Positions 26,477 to 37,099 of a DNA stretch of 64,000 nucleotides are shown here, in pieces. The notes under the pieces are model-generated. The model ran no database searches and was not told where the DNA came from. It was given only the letters and a program-made list of their open reading frames with translations. The DNA comes from Catellatospora sp. IY07-71 (lineage in GTDB: Bacteria > Actinomycetota > Actinomycetes > Mycobacteriales > Micromonosporaceae), in contig NZ_AP023360.1 of NCBI RefSeq assembly GCF_018326265.1, positions 2,657,501 through 2,721,500 on the forward strand, read 5' to 3'. A program made the translations under genes and the position numbers. Positions within the stretch are counted from its first letter, which is position 1, and each line of letters starts with the position of its first letter.

Positions 26477-27133
26477 ATGGCTCAGCGTGGCCGCGCCTCA
26501 GGCAGGCAGACCGGCCGCCCGGCCGCCCGCCCGGCCGCACCGGCCCCAGCCCGGACCGCTCCGGCGGAACTGGCCGCCCGGCGTGCCCGGTTACAGGCCG
26601 TGATCGAGCCGGTGGTCACGGAGACCGGCTACGACCTGGAGGAGCTCTCCGTCAAGCAGGTCGGCCGGCGGCACCTGGTCCGCGTGATCATCGACGGCGA
26701 CGGCGGCGTCGGCCTGGACGCGATCGCCGACGTCTCCCGCGCGGTGTCGCGGGCGCTGGACGACGCGGAGGCGTCCGGCCGTGAGCTGATCATGGGCGAG
26801 TACCAGCTGGAGGTCTCCTCGCCCGGGGTGGACCGGCCGCTCACGCTGCCGCGGCACTGGACGCGCAACGTCGGCCGCCTGGTCAAGGTGAAGGCGGGCG
26901 AGAAGACGCTGACCGGCCGCGTGGTGGACGCCGACGACACGGGCATCACGCTCGACGTGGACGGCAGGGAGCACGCGTTCGAGTACGGCGCGCTGGGCCC
27001 CGGCCGGGTGCAGGTCGAGTTCAAGCGGATGAATGAGATCTCCGATGAGGAGCTCGCCGAGTTCCACGACGACTCGTCCGACGACGAGGGGCCGGACGAC
27101 GGCGAGCCGGACGACGAAGGGGAAGAGCGGTGA
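26477..27133 (+). CDS. rimP: Ribosome maturation factor RimP
   Basis: The protein has 218 residues. RimP binds the 30S precursor and helps its final assembly. The core begins at [55 protein letters not shown] is the most conserved family segment. A basic, Ala/Pro-rich N-terminal tail of about 35 residues and an acidic tail ([20 protein letters not shown]) frame the core and lengthen it beyond the usual 150-170 residues. ATG 26477 is chosen with GAGAGGGG 9-16 bases upstream. The stop overlaps the nusA start (GTGA). Confidence 0.95.
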   Translation: MAQRGRASGRQTGRPAARPAAPAPARTAPAELAARRARLQAVIEPVVTETGYDLEELSVKQVGRRHLVRVIIDGDGGVGLDAIADVSRAVSRALDDAEASGRELIMGEYQLEVSSPGVDRPLTLPRHWTRNVGRLVKVKAGEKTLTGRVVDADDTGITLDVDGREHAFEYGALGPGRVQVEFKRMNEISDEELAEFHDDSSDDEGPDDGEPDDEGEER

Positions 27134-28185
27134 ACATCGATCTGGCGGCGCTGCGCGCGCTGGCACGCGACAAGGAGATCTCCGAGGAGACCATCCTGCA
27201 GGCAATCGAGTCTGCGCTGCTCACCGCGTATCGGCACACGGAGGGCGCGCAGTCGCACGCCCGCGTGGAGATCAACCGGCAGTCCGGCGCGGCCGTGGTG
27301 TACGCGCAGGAGTACGGCCCCGAGGGCGAGCTGCTGCGGGAGTGGGACGACACCCCGCACGACTTCGGCCGGATCGCGGCGATGACCGCCAAGCAGGTCA
27401 TCCTGCAGCGGCTGCGCGAGGCGACCGACGAGGTGCACTTCGGCGAGTACGTCAACCGCGACGGCGACCTGGTCACCGGCGTGATCCAGGCGCACGAGAC
27501 GCGCTCGGAGAAGGGCATCGTCTCGGTCGACCTGGGCAAGGTCGAGGCCGTGCTGCCGCAGTCGGAGCAGGTGCCGGGGGAGACCTACCCGCACGGCCAG
27601 CGCATCCGCTGCGTGGTGGTGCACGTCGCCAAGAGCTTCCGCGGCCCGCAGGTCACCCTGTCCCGCTCCCACCCGGCGCTGGTGAAGAAGCTGTTCGCGC
27701 TGGAGGTGCCCGAGATCGCCGACGGCACCGTGGAGATCGCCGCGATCGCCCGTGAGGCGGGTCACCGCACCAAGATCGCCGTACGCTCGACGGTCTCCGG
27801 GGTCAACCCGAAGGGCGCCTGCATCGGCCCGATGGGCCAGCGGGTGCGCGCGGTCATGAGTGAACTGCACGGCGAGAAGATCGACATCATCGACTGGTCG
27901 GAGGACCCGGCCGAGTTCGTGGGCAACGCGCTGTCGCCCGCGAAGGCGCTGAAGGTCGAAGTGGTGGATCTCGCAGCGCGTGCGGCGCGCGTCACGGTGC
28001 CCGACTACCAGCTGTCGCTGGCGATCGGCCGGGAAGGGCAGAATGCCAGGCTGGCTGCCCGTCTGACCGGTTGGCGCATCGACATCCGCTCCGATGCGGC
28101 CGACTCCGGGGCGGCCCCGCCGCGCGGTCCGCGGGCCGCGGCTGATCACGAGACGGAGCCAGGCGGCACCCCGGTCTCCGCTTAG
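27130..28185 (+). CDS. nusA: Transcription termination/antitermination factor NusA
   Basis: The protein has 351 residues, the short actinobacterial form lacking the C-terminal acidic repeats of E. coli NusA. The N-terminal RNA-polymerase-binding domain (to about residue 105) is followed by an S1 domain ([30 protein letters not shown]) and two KH domains ([14 protein letters not shown] and [19 protein letters not shown]). It modulates pausing, termination and rRNA antitermination. It starts within the rimP stop (GTG overlapping TGA), so the two are cotranslated. Confidence 0.97.
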   Translation: MNIDLAALRALARDKEISEETILQAIESALLTAYRHTEGAQSHARVEINRQSGAAVVYAQEYGPEGELLREWDDTPHDFGRIAAMTAKQVILQRLREATDEVHFGEYVNRDGDLVTGVIQAHETRSEKGIVSVDLGKVEAVLPQSEQVPGETYPHGQRIRCVVVHVAKSFRGPQVTLSRSHPALVKKLFALEVPEIADGTVEIAAIAREAGHRTKIAVRSTVSGVNPKGACIGPMGQRVRAVMSELHGEKIDIIDWSEDPAEFVGNALSPAKALKVEVVDLAARAARVTVPDYQLSLAIGREGQNARLAARLTGWRIDIRSDAADSGAAPPRGPRAAADHETEPGGTPVSA

Positions 28186-28188
28186 GGG

Positions 28189-28194
28189 TAGACT
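28189..28194 (+). promoter_or_regulatory. -10 hexamer TAGACT of ylxR
   Basis: TAGACT ends 6 bases before GTG 28201, a few bases after the nusA stop. It would give ylxR its own leaderless transcript in addition to readthrough from nusA. Confidence 0.6.
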
Positions 28195-28200
28195 TTCCCG

Positions 28201-28521
28201 GTGGTACGACGCACGCGGCCGGGATCGCATGTGGCGGCCTCTTCCAACACACCGCTGGCACCTCCGGTGCGCACGTGTGTGGGATGCAGGCAGCGCGCGT
28301 CCGCTACCGAACTGCTCCGCGTCGTAGCGGTGGCGTCGGGCGCTGACCAGTTCAGCCTCCGGCCCGACCCGCGACGCAGATCGACCGGCCGGGGTGCCCA
28401 CGTGCACCCGACACCGGCCTGTCTCGAGTCGGCGCTGCGGCGCCGCGCCTTCGGGCGCGCGCTGCGGATCACCGGGGTCATCGACACCGGCGAGCTGACC
28501 GGGGCGATCCACGGATCGTGA
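28201..28521 (+). CDS. ylxR: YlxR (DUF448) RNA-binding protein
   Basis: The protein has 106 residues. PVRTCVGCRQRASATELLRVV is the YlxR motif with its paired cysteines, and GRGAHVHPTPACLESALRRRAF is the second conserved block. YlxR proteins are small nucleic-acid-binding proteins always encoded between nusA and infB, with reported roles in gene regulation and RNase P binding in some bacteria. The N-terminal 20 residues are a basic extension. The start follows a TAGACT hexamer and no ribosome site is seen. Confidence 0.93.
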   Translation: MVRRTRPGSHVAASSNTPLAPPVRTCVGCRQRASATELLRVVAVASGADQFSLRPDPRRRSTGRGAHVHPTPACLESALRRRAFGRALRITGVIDTGELTGAIHGS

Positions 28522-28696
28522 CACGGTCCGAGGGATCACGACATCGATCCGAAGGATCACCGCCAGACCGTCACGGGGTGGCGGACCACCGTAGACGGGC
28601 GCCTCATCAGCCCCGTCTGAGGATCAAGCAAGGTAGGACGACCGGCATGGGCACACGATGAAGTCGCAAAAATGATCAGGCTTCAAGTGCACAAGT

Positions 28697-28729
28697 GAGG
28701 TCGCAGCGGGTCACTGCCCGTGCGACCTC
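28697..28729 (+). promoter_or_regulatory. Hairpin directly before the infB ribosome site
   Basis: GAGGTCGCAGCGGG (28697-28710) pairs with CCCGTGCGACCTC (28717-28729) apart from one bulged G, with loop TCACTG. The purine-rich ribosome site GGAGTGAGGAG follows at once and infB starts at 28745. The 223-base gap upstream otherwise shows only loose repeats of GGATCACGACATCGATCC type. Translational control of infB is possible. Confidence 0.45.
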
Positions 28730-28744
28730 GGAGTGAGGAGTGCA

Positions 28745-31825
<3,081 letters not shown>

Positions 31826-31835
31826 TCTAGAGGAC

Positions 31836-31873
31836 GGGGCGGGGCCCGGCGCTGACGCGCCGAACCCCGCCCC
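31836..31873 (+). terminator. Terminator after infB
   Basis: GGGGCGGGGCCCGGCGC (31836-31852) pairs with GCGCCGAACCCCGCCCC (31857-31873) with two mismatches and is followed by TTCTGCT. It begins 10 bases after the infB stop. Confidence 0.75.
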
Positions 31874-31884
31874 TTCTGCTGTGT

Positions 31885-31953
31885 CGATCTTGCGTGGGTT
31901 GTGGGTGCGACACGCCCGTTCCGGGCAAAAGGGCAACAGTTCGTGCAAGATCG
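31885..31953. repeat. Family D intergenic inverted repeat, copy 2
   Basis: CGATCTTGCG-type arms at 31885-31896 and 31942-31953 give the fixed 69-base length. The core GTTGTGGGTGCGACACGCC (31898-31916) is identical to that of copy 3 at 47322-47340. It lies between infB and a methyltransferase gene on the same strand. Confidence 0.8.
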
Positions 31954-31976
31954 TCGTGGTAGTCGGAGGGGGAGCA

Positions 31977-32993
31977 GTGGCTAGGTATGCGGTGCTGGTG
32001 GCGCCGTCGGCTAACCGGGTTTACACGCAGTCGGCGCCGGAGTTGACGGCGGCGGAGCTGGCGGTGTTCTCCGAGCGGGCGCTGGGTGGGCGGCTGGAGC
32101 CGGCCGAGGTCGTGGAGCTGGGCGGGCGGCCGTACCTGTCGTTCGAGGTCGAGGACGGCCGGCTGGCGGCTGAGGAGCTGCGGGTGCTGGCGAACCTGTC
32201 GTCGGCGTACGCCATCTTCGAGATCGTCGAGGGCGGGCTGCTGCGGCCGCTCGGCGAGCCCCCGCTGGACCGGTTCGACGACGATCTGATCACCATCCAG
32301 AAGTACGCCGGCAAGACCAACGAGAACTTCACCCAGCTGCTGCTCAACGTGACCGCACTGGCCACCTCGTGGGCCGACCAGCTGCTCACCCGGCGCTTCG
32401 TGGTGCTCGACCCGGTCGCCGGGCGGGGCACCACGCTCAACCAGGCGCTGATGTACGGCTGGGACGCGATCGGCATCGAACTGGACGGCAAGGACGTCGA
32501 GGCGTACAGCGCCTTCCTGAAGACGTGGCTCAAGAACAAGCGGATCAAGCACACCACCGAGATGGCGCCGCTGCGGCGGGAGGGCAAGCGGATCGGCCGC
32601 CGCTTCGACGCCCGCATCGGCGACGTGCGCGACCAGCCCCAGCACCTGAGCCTGTTCGAGGCCGACACCACGCAGACGCGCGGCCTGCTCAAGGGCAACT
32701 CCGTGGACCTCGTGGTGGCCGACCTGCCCTACGGCGTGGTGCACGGCAGCCGCAGCGCCAAGGGGCTGGCCCGGGGGCCGCTGGAGCTGCTGGAGGAGGC
32801 GCTGCCGGGCTGGCTGTCCCTGCTGCGCCCCGGCGGCGCGCTGGGCGTGTCCTGGAACACCCACGTGGCCCCGCGCGAGGACGCCCTGGACCTGCTCGAG
32901 GAGCACGGCCTGGAGGCGGTCGACTACGAGGGCTTCGAGCACCGCGTCGACCAGGCCATCAACCGCGACATTCTGGTGGCCCGCAAGGTGTGA
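31977..32993 (+). CDS. TRM11-family SAM-dependent RNA methyltransferase (predicted)
   Basis: The protein has 338 residues from GTG 31977, with GGAGGGGGAG just before it. The N-terminal 110 residues are a substrate-binding region of the THUMP-like kind. The catalytic domain has the SAM loop VLDPVAGRGTTLNQALMYG, an acidic end of the next strand in IGIELDGKD, and DLPYG, the D/N-P-P-Y-type motif of N2-guanine or adenine RNA methyltransferases. A guanine in tRNA is the most likely target by analogy to Trm11; the exact site is unknown. It has an unusual position between infB and DUF503. Confidence 0.72.
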   Translation: MARYAVLVAPSANRVYTQSAPELTAAELAVFSERALGGRLEPAEVVELGGRPYLSFEVEDGRLAAEELRVLANLSSAYAIFEIVEGGLLRPLGEPPLDRFDDDLITIQKYAGKTNENFTQLLLNVTALATSWADQLLTRRFVVLDPVAGRGTTLNQALMYGWDAIGIELDGKDVEAYSAFLKTWLKNKRIKHTTEMAPLRREGKRIGRRFDARIGDVRDQPQHLSLFEADTTQTRGLLKGNSVDLVVADLPYGVVHGSRSAKGLARGPLELLEEALPGWLSLLRPGGALGVSWNTHVAPREDALDLLEEHGLEAVDYEGFEHRVDQAINRDILVARKV

Positions 32994-33000
32994 TCTCGCG

Positions 33001-33006
33001 TACGCT
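33001..33006 (+). promoter_or_regulatory. -10 hexamer TACGCT of the DUF503 gene
   Basis: TACGCT ends 8 bases before GTG 33015; probable leaderless start. Confidence 0.5.
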
Positions 33007-33014
33007 TCTGGCTC

Positions 33015-33308
33015 GTGCATACCGGAACTACCGTTTTCGACCTGTTGCTGCCGGGTGACTCCCGGTCGCTGAAGGAGAAGCGCTCGTACGTGCGCCCGAT
33101 CATCGCGGCGCTGAAGAAGTACGAGGTCGCCGTGGCCGAGGTGGGGGCGCTCGAGCTGCACGGGCGCACCGAGATCGGGGTGGCCGTGGTCGCCGCCGAC
33201 CCGGCGCACGTGAACGAGGTCCTCGACCAGTGCGAGCGCCTCGTGGTCGGCCGCCCCGAGGTCGAGGTGCTGTCCGTGCGGCGCCGCTGGTACGGCGACG
33301 ACGATTAG
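33015..33308 (+). CDS. DUF503 (YlxP-like) protein
   Basis: The protein has 97 residues. FDLLLPGDSRSLKEKRSYVRPIIAALK and the end VEVLSVRRRWYG are typical of DUF503, a small alpha/beta protein usually found between infB and rbfA. The family is thought to act with translation or ribosome maturation because of this constant position; biochemical function is not established. There is no clear ribosome site; a TACGCT hexamer lies 8 bases upstream. Confidence 0.9.
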   Translation: MHTGTTVFDLLLPGDSRSLKEKRSYVRPIIAALKKYEVAVAEVGALELHGRTEIGVAVVAADPAHVNEVLDQCERLVVGRPEVEVLSVRRRWYGDDD

Positions 33309-33499
33309 GCGGTGAGCTGCGCAGTCCAGCGCTGTGAGCTGCGGCTCCATCCGCGCTCAGCGCGCTCGCGTGAGGGTCGGACCCGGCGGGTAGTGTCATG
33401 GTGTTGGTTTCGACCCTGGCTCGTCACAGTGGCGACCTCGCCTGACCGGCGTGAGCCGCAGCGTGGCGCGCCGAGGTCGTCGGTCGCGGAGGTGACGTG

Positions 33500-33982
33500 A
33501 TGGCTGATCCGGCCAAGGTACGCAAGCATGCCGAGCGGGTGCGTGAGCTCGTGGCATCGGCGGTACGTTCCCAGATCAAGGACCCCCGGCTCGGGATGAT
33601 CACCATCACCGACGCCCGGATCACCGCCGACCTGCGCGAGGCCACGGTCTTCTACACGGTGCTCGGCGACGCGGAGGCCCAGGCGGGCACCGCCGCCGCG
33701 CTGGAGAGCGCCAAGGGCATGCTGCGCGGCGTGGTCGGCCGGGCGCTCGGCCTGCGCCACTCGCCCTCGCTGGCGTTCGTCTCCGACGACGTCCAGGAGC
33801 ACGTCAAGCACATCGACGACCTGCTGGCCGAGGCGAAGCAGCGCGACGCCCAGGTGCAGGAGCTGGCCGCCGGCGCGGAGTACGCCGGCGACGCGCAGCC
33901 CTACAAGGTCGAGGACGACGAGGACGCGCAGGACGAGGACGACGAGGAGGAGCCTGCGCTGCGCGCGGCAGCCCAGCGGTGA
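33500..33982 (+). CDS. rbfA: Ribosome-binding factor A
   Basis: The protein has 160 residues. ATG 33500 is used because GGAGG at 33488-33492 is 7 bases upstream; GTG 33497 is also in frame. RbfA binds the 30S precursor near helix 1 of 16S rRNA. Landmarks are KVRKHAERVRELVASAV, KDPRLGMITITDARITADLREATVFYTVLG and LRHSPSLAFVSDD. A family-atypical acidic tail (VEDDEDAQDEDDEEE) follows the KH-like core. A TAGTGT hexamer at 33391-33396 in the 191-base upstream gap could be its promoter. The stop overlaps the next start (GTGA). Confidence 0.95.
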   Translation: MADPAKVRKHAERVRELVASAVRSQIKDPRLGMITITDARITADLREATVFYTVLGDAEAQAGTAAALESAKGMLRGVVGRALGLRHSPSLAFVSDDVQEHVKHIDDLLAEAKQRDAQVQELAAGAEYAGDAQPYKVEDDEDAQDEDDEEEPALRAAAQR

Positions 33983-35013
33983 ACGCGGCGACGCTGGCGG
34001 CCGGGACCACCGGCCGCCCCACCGAGCAGGACTGGGCCGCGGCCGTCGCGGCCGTGCGCACGGGGCTGCGGCCGGGTGCGCGGGTGCTGCTGGTGTGCCA
34101 CGTCAACCCCGACGGCGACGCGCTGGGCAGCATGCTCGGCTTCGCGCAGGGCCTGCTCCGGCTCGGCGTCACCTCGCTGCAGTGCACCTTCCCCGGCCCG
34201 CTGAGCGTGCCCGCGCCGCTGCACATGCCCGCGATGGACCTGCTCATCCCGGAGGCCGACGCCGACCCCGCGCCGGACCTGCTGGTGACCTTCGACGCGG
34301 CCAGCGAGTCGCGGCTCGGGTCGCTGGTGGACCGGCTGGAGACGGCCGCGGTCAGCCTGGTGCTCGACCACCACGCGTCGAACACCGGCTTCGGCAAGGT
34401 GTCGCTGGTCGACCCGTACGCCGCGGCCACCTCGGTGGTCGCCGCCGAGCTGCTGCGGCGGCTGGACGTGCCGCTGGACCGGCCCATGGCCGAGTGCCTC
34501 TACATCGCGCTGGTCACCGACACCGGCTCGTTCAAGTTCGACCTGACCACGCCCGAGGTGCACGAGCTGGCCGCGCGCCTGGTCGCCACCGGCATCGACG
34601 TCGGCGGCATCTCCCGGCGCATCTTCGACAGCCGCCCGTTCGGCGCGGTGCGCCTGTTCGGCGAGGTGATGGGCCGGGCCCAGCTGGAGCCCGAGGGGGC
34701 CGGCGGGCGCGGCCTGGTGTACGCCGTGGCCACACTCGACGACCTGGCCAAGCACGAGCAGCCGCCGTACGTGCTGGAGGCGCTGATCGACTCGGTGCGC
34801 TGCGTCTCCGAGGCCGACGTGGCGCTGCTGCTCAAGCAGGTCGCCCCGCAGGAGTGGGCGGTGTCCATGCGCAGCAAGGGCGGTGCGGACGTCAGCCGGG
34901 TCGCGGTCGCGCTCGGCGGCGGCGGGCACCGGCTGGCCGCCGGGTTCACCGGCCGCGGCGGCGCTGAGGAGATCATCGCCGCGGTGCGCGCGGAGCTGGC
35001 GGCGCAGGCCTGA
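33979..35013 (+). CDS. nrnA: DHH/DHHA1 phosphoesterase (NrnA-like; oligoribonuclease, pAp or c-di-AMP phosphatase)
   Basis: The protein has 344 residues. Metal ligands appear in CHVNPDGDALGSMLG, TFDAAS, and VLDHHASNTGFG (the DHH motif), and VTDTGSFKF. The DHHA1 substrate domain ends with GGGGHRLAAGFTGRG. Homologues degrade nano-RNA and 3'-phosphoadenosine 5'-phosphate; the mycobacterial one (Rv2837c) also cleaves c-di-AMP. GTG 33979 overlaps the rbfA stop, so the two are coupled. Confidence 0.93.
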   Translation: MNAATLAAGTTGRPTEQDWAAAVAAVRTGLRPGARVLLVCHVNPDGDALGSMLGFAQGLLRLGVTSLQCTFPGPLSVPAPLHMPAMDLLIPEADADPAPDLLVTFDAASESRLGSLVDRLETAAVSLVLDHHASNTGFGKVSLVDPYAAATSVVAAELLRRLDVPLDRPMAECLYIALVTDTGSFKFDLTTPEVHELAARLVATGIDVGGISRRIFDSRPFGAVRLFGEVMGRAQLEPEGAGGRGLVYAVATLDDLAKHEQPPYVLEALIDSVRCVSEADVALLLKQVAPQEWAVSMRSKGGADVSRVAVALGGGGHRLAAGFTGRGGAEEIIAAVRAELAAQA

Positions 35014-35104
35014 CGGGCGGCCGTTCCGCCCCATCGGCGGCGCGGTGCGGAGCAGGGTGGCGAAGGTCTCCCCCGCAGACCGGTCAACGGAGCACAATCG
35101 GGTC

Positions 35105-35512
35105 ATGGAACAGCGTCCCGAGCTCACCGTCGAGCCGGTGCGACCGTGGGCGCGCGCGCAGGTCATGCTGCCGGTGTTCGTGCCGTTCTCGCTGATCGGC
35201 GGGTTGCTGCCGTCGTTCTCGCTGGCGGCGAATCTTTACGTGCTCGCGCTCGGGGGCGGGATGATGCTGGCGGGTATGTCGTCGCGGCTGCCCCGCCGGG
35301 CCGCTCCGGCCGGTCTGCTGCCGGGGGTCGCGTGGTGGCTGGTGCCGGTGGCGGTGTTCGTGGTGGTCGAGGTGATCACGTTCGCGATGGGGTCTACGCA
35401 CGATTACCCGACGCTGTCTTTGCTGGCCGATCCGCTGCTTGACGGGTATCTGGTGCGGAGCCTGGCGTATTTCGGGTGGCTGGCCGGGTTCTGGGGACTG
35501 GTGCGGCGATGA
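35105..35512 (+). CDS. Small four-helix membrane protein, unknown function
   Basis: The protein has 135 residues with four hydrophobic stretches (about 20-38, 42-58, 73-92 and 112-130). The charged N-terminus (EQRPELTVEPVRPWARA) would be cytoplasmic. No family is recognised. A CACAAT hexamer ends 6 bases before ATG 35105, so it may be leaderless. Its stop overlaps the start of the next small gene (ATGA), and the pair probably acts together in the membrane. Confidence 0.65.
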   Translation: MEQRPELTVEPVRPWARAQVMLPVFVPFSLIGGLLPSFSLAANLYVLALGGGMMLAGMSSRLPRRAAPAGLLPGVAWWLVPVAVFVVVEVITFAMGSTHDYPTLSLLADPLLDGYLVRSLAYFGWLAGFWGLVRR

Positions 35513-35727
35513 GCCTGACGCGGTTTCTTGCCATCGCCGGGTTCGTGCTGGCGGGGGTGGCGGTGCTGGCGGTGGAGTGGGCGGCGCGGCGGCCGGGTTC
35601 CCGGGTGCCCAGCATCGGGGACGTGGCGGCGCTGGTCATGCGGTATGACGTGGGTGGGCTGCCGGTGGGGCGGCTGGCGATCCTGGGGTTCTGGTTCTGG
35701 CTGGGGTGGCACTTTCTGGCTCGGTGA
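35509..35727 (+). CDS. Small two-helix membrane protein (possibly DUF6186)
   Basis: The protein has 72 residues from ATG 35509, overlapping the upstream stop. Helix one is RFLAIAGFVLAGVAVLAVEW, helix two LAILGFWFWLGWHFLAR, with a conserved-looking RVPSIGDVAALVMRYDVGGL linker. I recall similar actinobacterial proteins filed as DUF6186, but this is from memory. The upstream partner is also a small membrane protein; the pair is of unknown function. Confidence 0.65.
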   Translation: MSLTRFLAIAGFVLAGVAVLAVEWAARRPGSRVPSIGDVAALVMRYDVGGLPVGRLAILGFWFWLGWHFLAR

Positions 35728-35776
35728 GCCTTTCGGCGTGGTGCCTGTCATTCGGCTGGCGAGAGGGGGTGGGCAT

Positions 35777-35837
35777 GATCGCGGGTTCGTGTCCAAAGGT
35801 GGGGCTGGGGCGCAGGTTTCGACACGAGACGGCGATC
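35777..35837. repeat. Family A intergenic inverted repeat, copy 5
   Basis: Arms 35777-35793 and 35821-35837; 61 bases from GATC to GATC. It follows the two small membrane protein genes by 49 bases and may end their transcript. Confidence 0.85.
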
Positions 35838-36151
35838 TTGCTCGGCGACCCCTGGAGCTGAGCGGAGATTCAGGGGGAGATTTCCGACTTGTTGCGCGTT
35901 AAGGAGCGGTTTAGCTGGTCAGTCGGCATGCCGACGTTCCAGGGTGTGGGAACGGCTGTGCAGGATGTGGAACTGAACGATAGTTTTGCCTGCAGCGGCG
36001 CGCTTCGCGGTCCCACCCGGACGGCGGCGCCGCGGTAGGTCACACCGGCGAGGATGCTCGGCGATCCCGAGAACGGCGGCGGACAGAGAAAACGCGGCAC
36101 GTGTTTCGCGTGCGTGCGTCATCGACCCGTTGTTGTGGAAGGACCGTTCCC
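35838..36151. other. Gene-free stretch with a GTCGGCATGCCGAC palindrome
   Basis: This stretch is less GC-rich than its surroundings. It contains the perfect 14-base palindrome GTCGGCATGCCGAC (35922-35935) and the AT-rich words TTAAGGAGCGGTTTAG and CGATAGTTTTGCC, which could be promoter elements for the small gene at 36152. No convincing -35/-10 pair can be named. Confidence 0.4.
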
Positions 36152-36253
36152 ATGCCTACGTCCAAGAAGCCCCAGCCGCAGACCACCGAGGAAGACCGCG
36201 AGCGCGAGCAGGCCCGCCGCGCCCTGCAGACCTCCATGGACACCCGGCAGTAG
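36152..36253 (+). CDS. Small hydrophilic protein, 33 residues (candidate)
   Basis: The frame codes MPTSKKPQPQTTEEDREREQ and 13 further residues, a highly charged helix-prone peptide, ending in TAG at 36251. A good ribosome site GGAAGGA (36137-36143) lies 8 bases before the ATG. The codons use G or C at most third positions, as real genes here do. It is too short for routine gene finders. No family is recognised, and it is supported only by these features. Confidence 0.5.
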   Translation: MPTSKKPQPQTTEEDREREQARRALQTSMDTRQ

Positions 36254-36306
36254 TCCGTTCGGCCGCCCCGCGCGAGCGGGGCACCCGGCGGGATGATCGC
36301 TGCGTC

Positions 36307-36312
36307 TACGCT
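36307..36312 (+). promoter_or_regulatory. -10 hexamer TACGCT of the PH-like membrane protein gene
   Basis: TACGCT ends 6 bases before ATG 36319; probable leaderless start. Confidence 0.6.
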
Positions 36313-36318
36313 GTCGGA

Positions 36319-37086
36319 ATGTCCTCGACAGCCGCGCCCGCGGCACCCGCCGACGGCGATCTGCTGCACCACCTGGCGTCGCAGAACCGCAGGCTGCTCG
36401 TCGCGGCCTGGGCCGTGGGCGGCGCCGGGCTGATCATCACGGCCGCGGTCGCGGGCGTCCCGGGTCCGGGGTGGGTCTGGCGGACGGTGTCCGGCCTGGC
36501 TGCCCTGGCGACGCTGGTCGTCTACTTCGGGGCGGTCCATCTGCTGTGGCGGGTGCGCCGCCCGGCGGCGCTGGCGCCGGTGACCCTGCCGCAGGGCTTC
36601 GCCGCGTTCACCTCGCCCGTCGTGTACGCGCGCGGCACCCTGGCGCTGGCCGGGGCCGGGTTCGCGCTCGGCGGCGGCCAGCCGCTCACCGCGAGCGCGC
36701 TGGTGGTGCTGGCGGCACTGCTCATCCATCACCCGCCCCGCCTGCTGGTGACGCCCGGCGGGGTGTCGGTGCGCGGGCTGCGCACCCGTACGGTGCCCTG
36801 GGCCCGGCTCACCGGGGTGCAGGTCCGCCCGCGCGGCGGCGTCGCCGAGCTGTCGCTGTGGACCGAGCCGGCGACCGGGCCGAGCGGCGTGCTCCGGGTG
36901 ACGCTGGCCAAGTTCGACGTCGACCGGGAGTTCCTGGTCCGACTGCTCCAGCACTACCGGGCCGTGCCCGAGGACCGTACGGCGATCGGAGCGCCCGCGG
37001 AGCTGGCCCGCCGCCGTGCCGCCGTGCCGCCGCCGTCCGATGAGCTGGACGAGGACCTGGACGACCTCCTGGACGGGCAGCCGTGA
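36319..37086 (+). CDS. Membrane protein with PH-like domain
   Basis: The protein has 255 residues. Two long hydrophobic helices (about residues 27-45 and 55-75) are followed by two shorter ones (about 103-140) and a cytosolic beta-rich segment (RLLVTPGGVSVRGLRTRTVPWARLTGVQVRP) that resembles bacterial PH domains. The acidic end DELDEDLDDLLDG is unusual. It starts leaderless after TACGCT and is followed 13 bases later by the MATE gene, with which it may be cotranscribed. Function is unknown. Confidence 0.65.
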   Translation: MSSTAAPAAPADGDLLHHLASQNRRLLVAAWAVGGAGLIITAAVAGVPGPGWVWRTVSGLAALATLVVYFGAVHLLWRVRRPAALAPVTLPQGFAAFTSPVVYARGTLALAGAGFALGGGQPLTASALVVLAALLIHHPPRLLVTPGGVSVRGLRTRTVPWARLTGVQVRPRGGVAELSLWTEPATGPSGVLRVTLAKFDVDREFLVRLLQHYRAVPEDRTAIGAPAELARRRAAVPPPSDELDEDLDDLLDGQP

Positions 37087-37099
37087 CGGGGGAGCGGCC

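Noticed and set aside
33312-33500. Small plus-strand frame of 62 codons before rbfA
   Set aside because: It has no ribosome site, a Cys/Arg-rich random-looking product, and overlaps the rbfA ribosome site.
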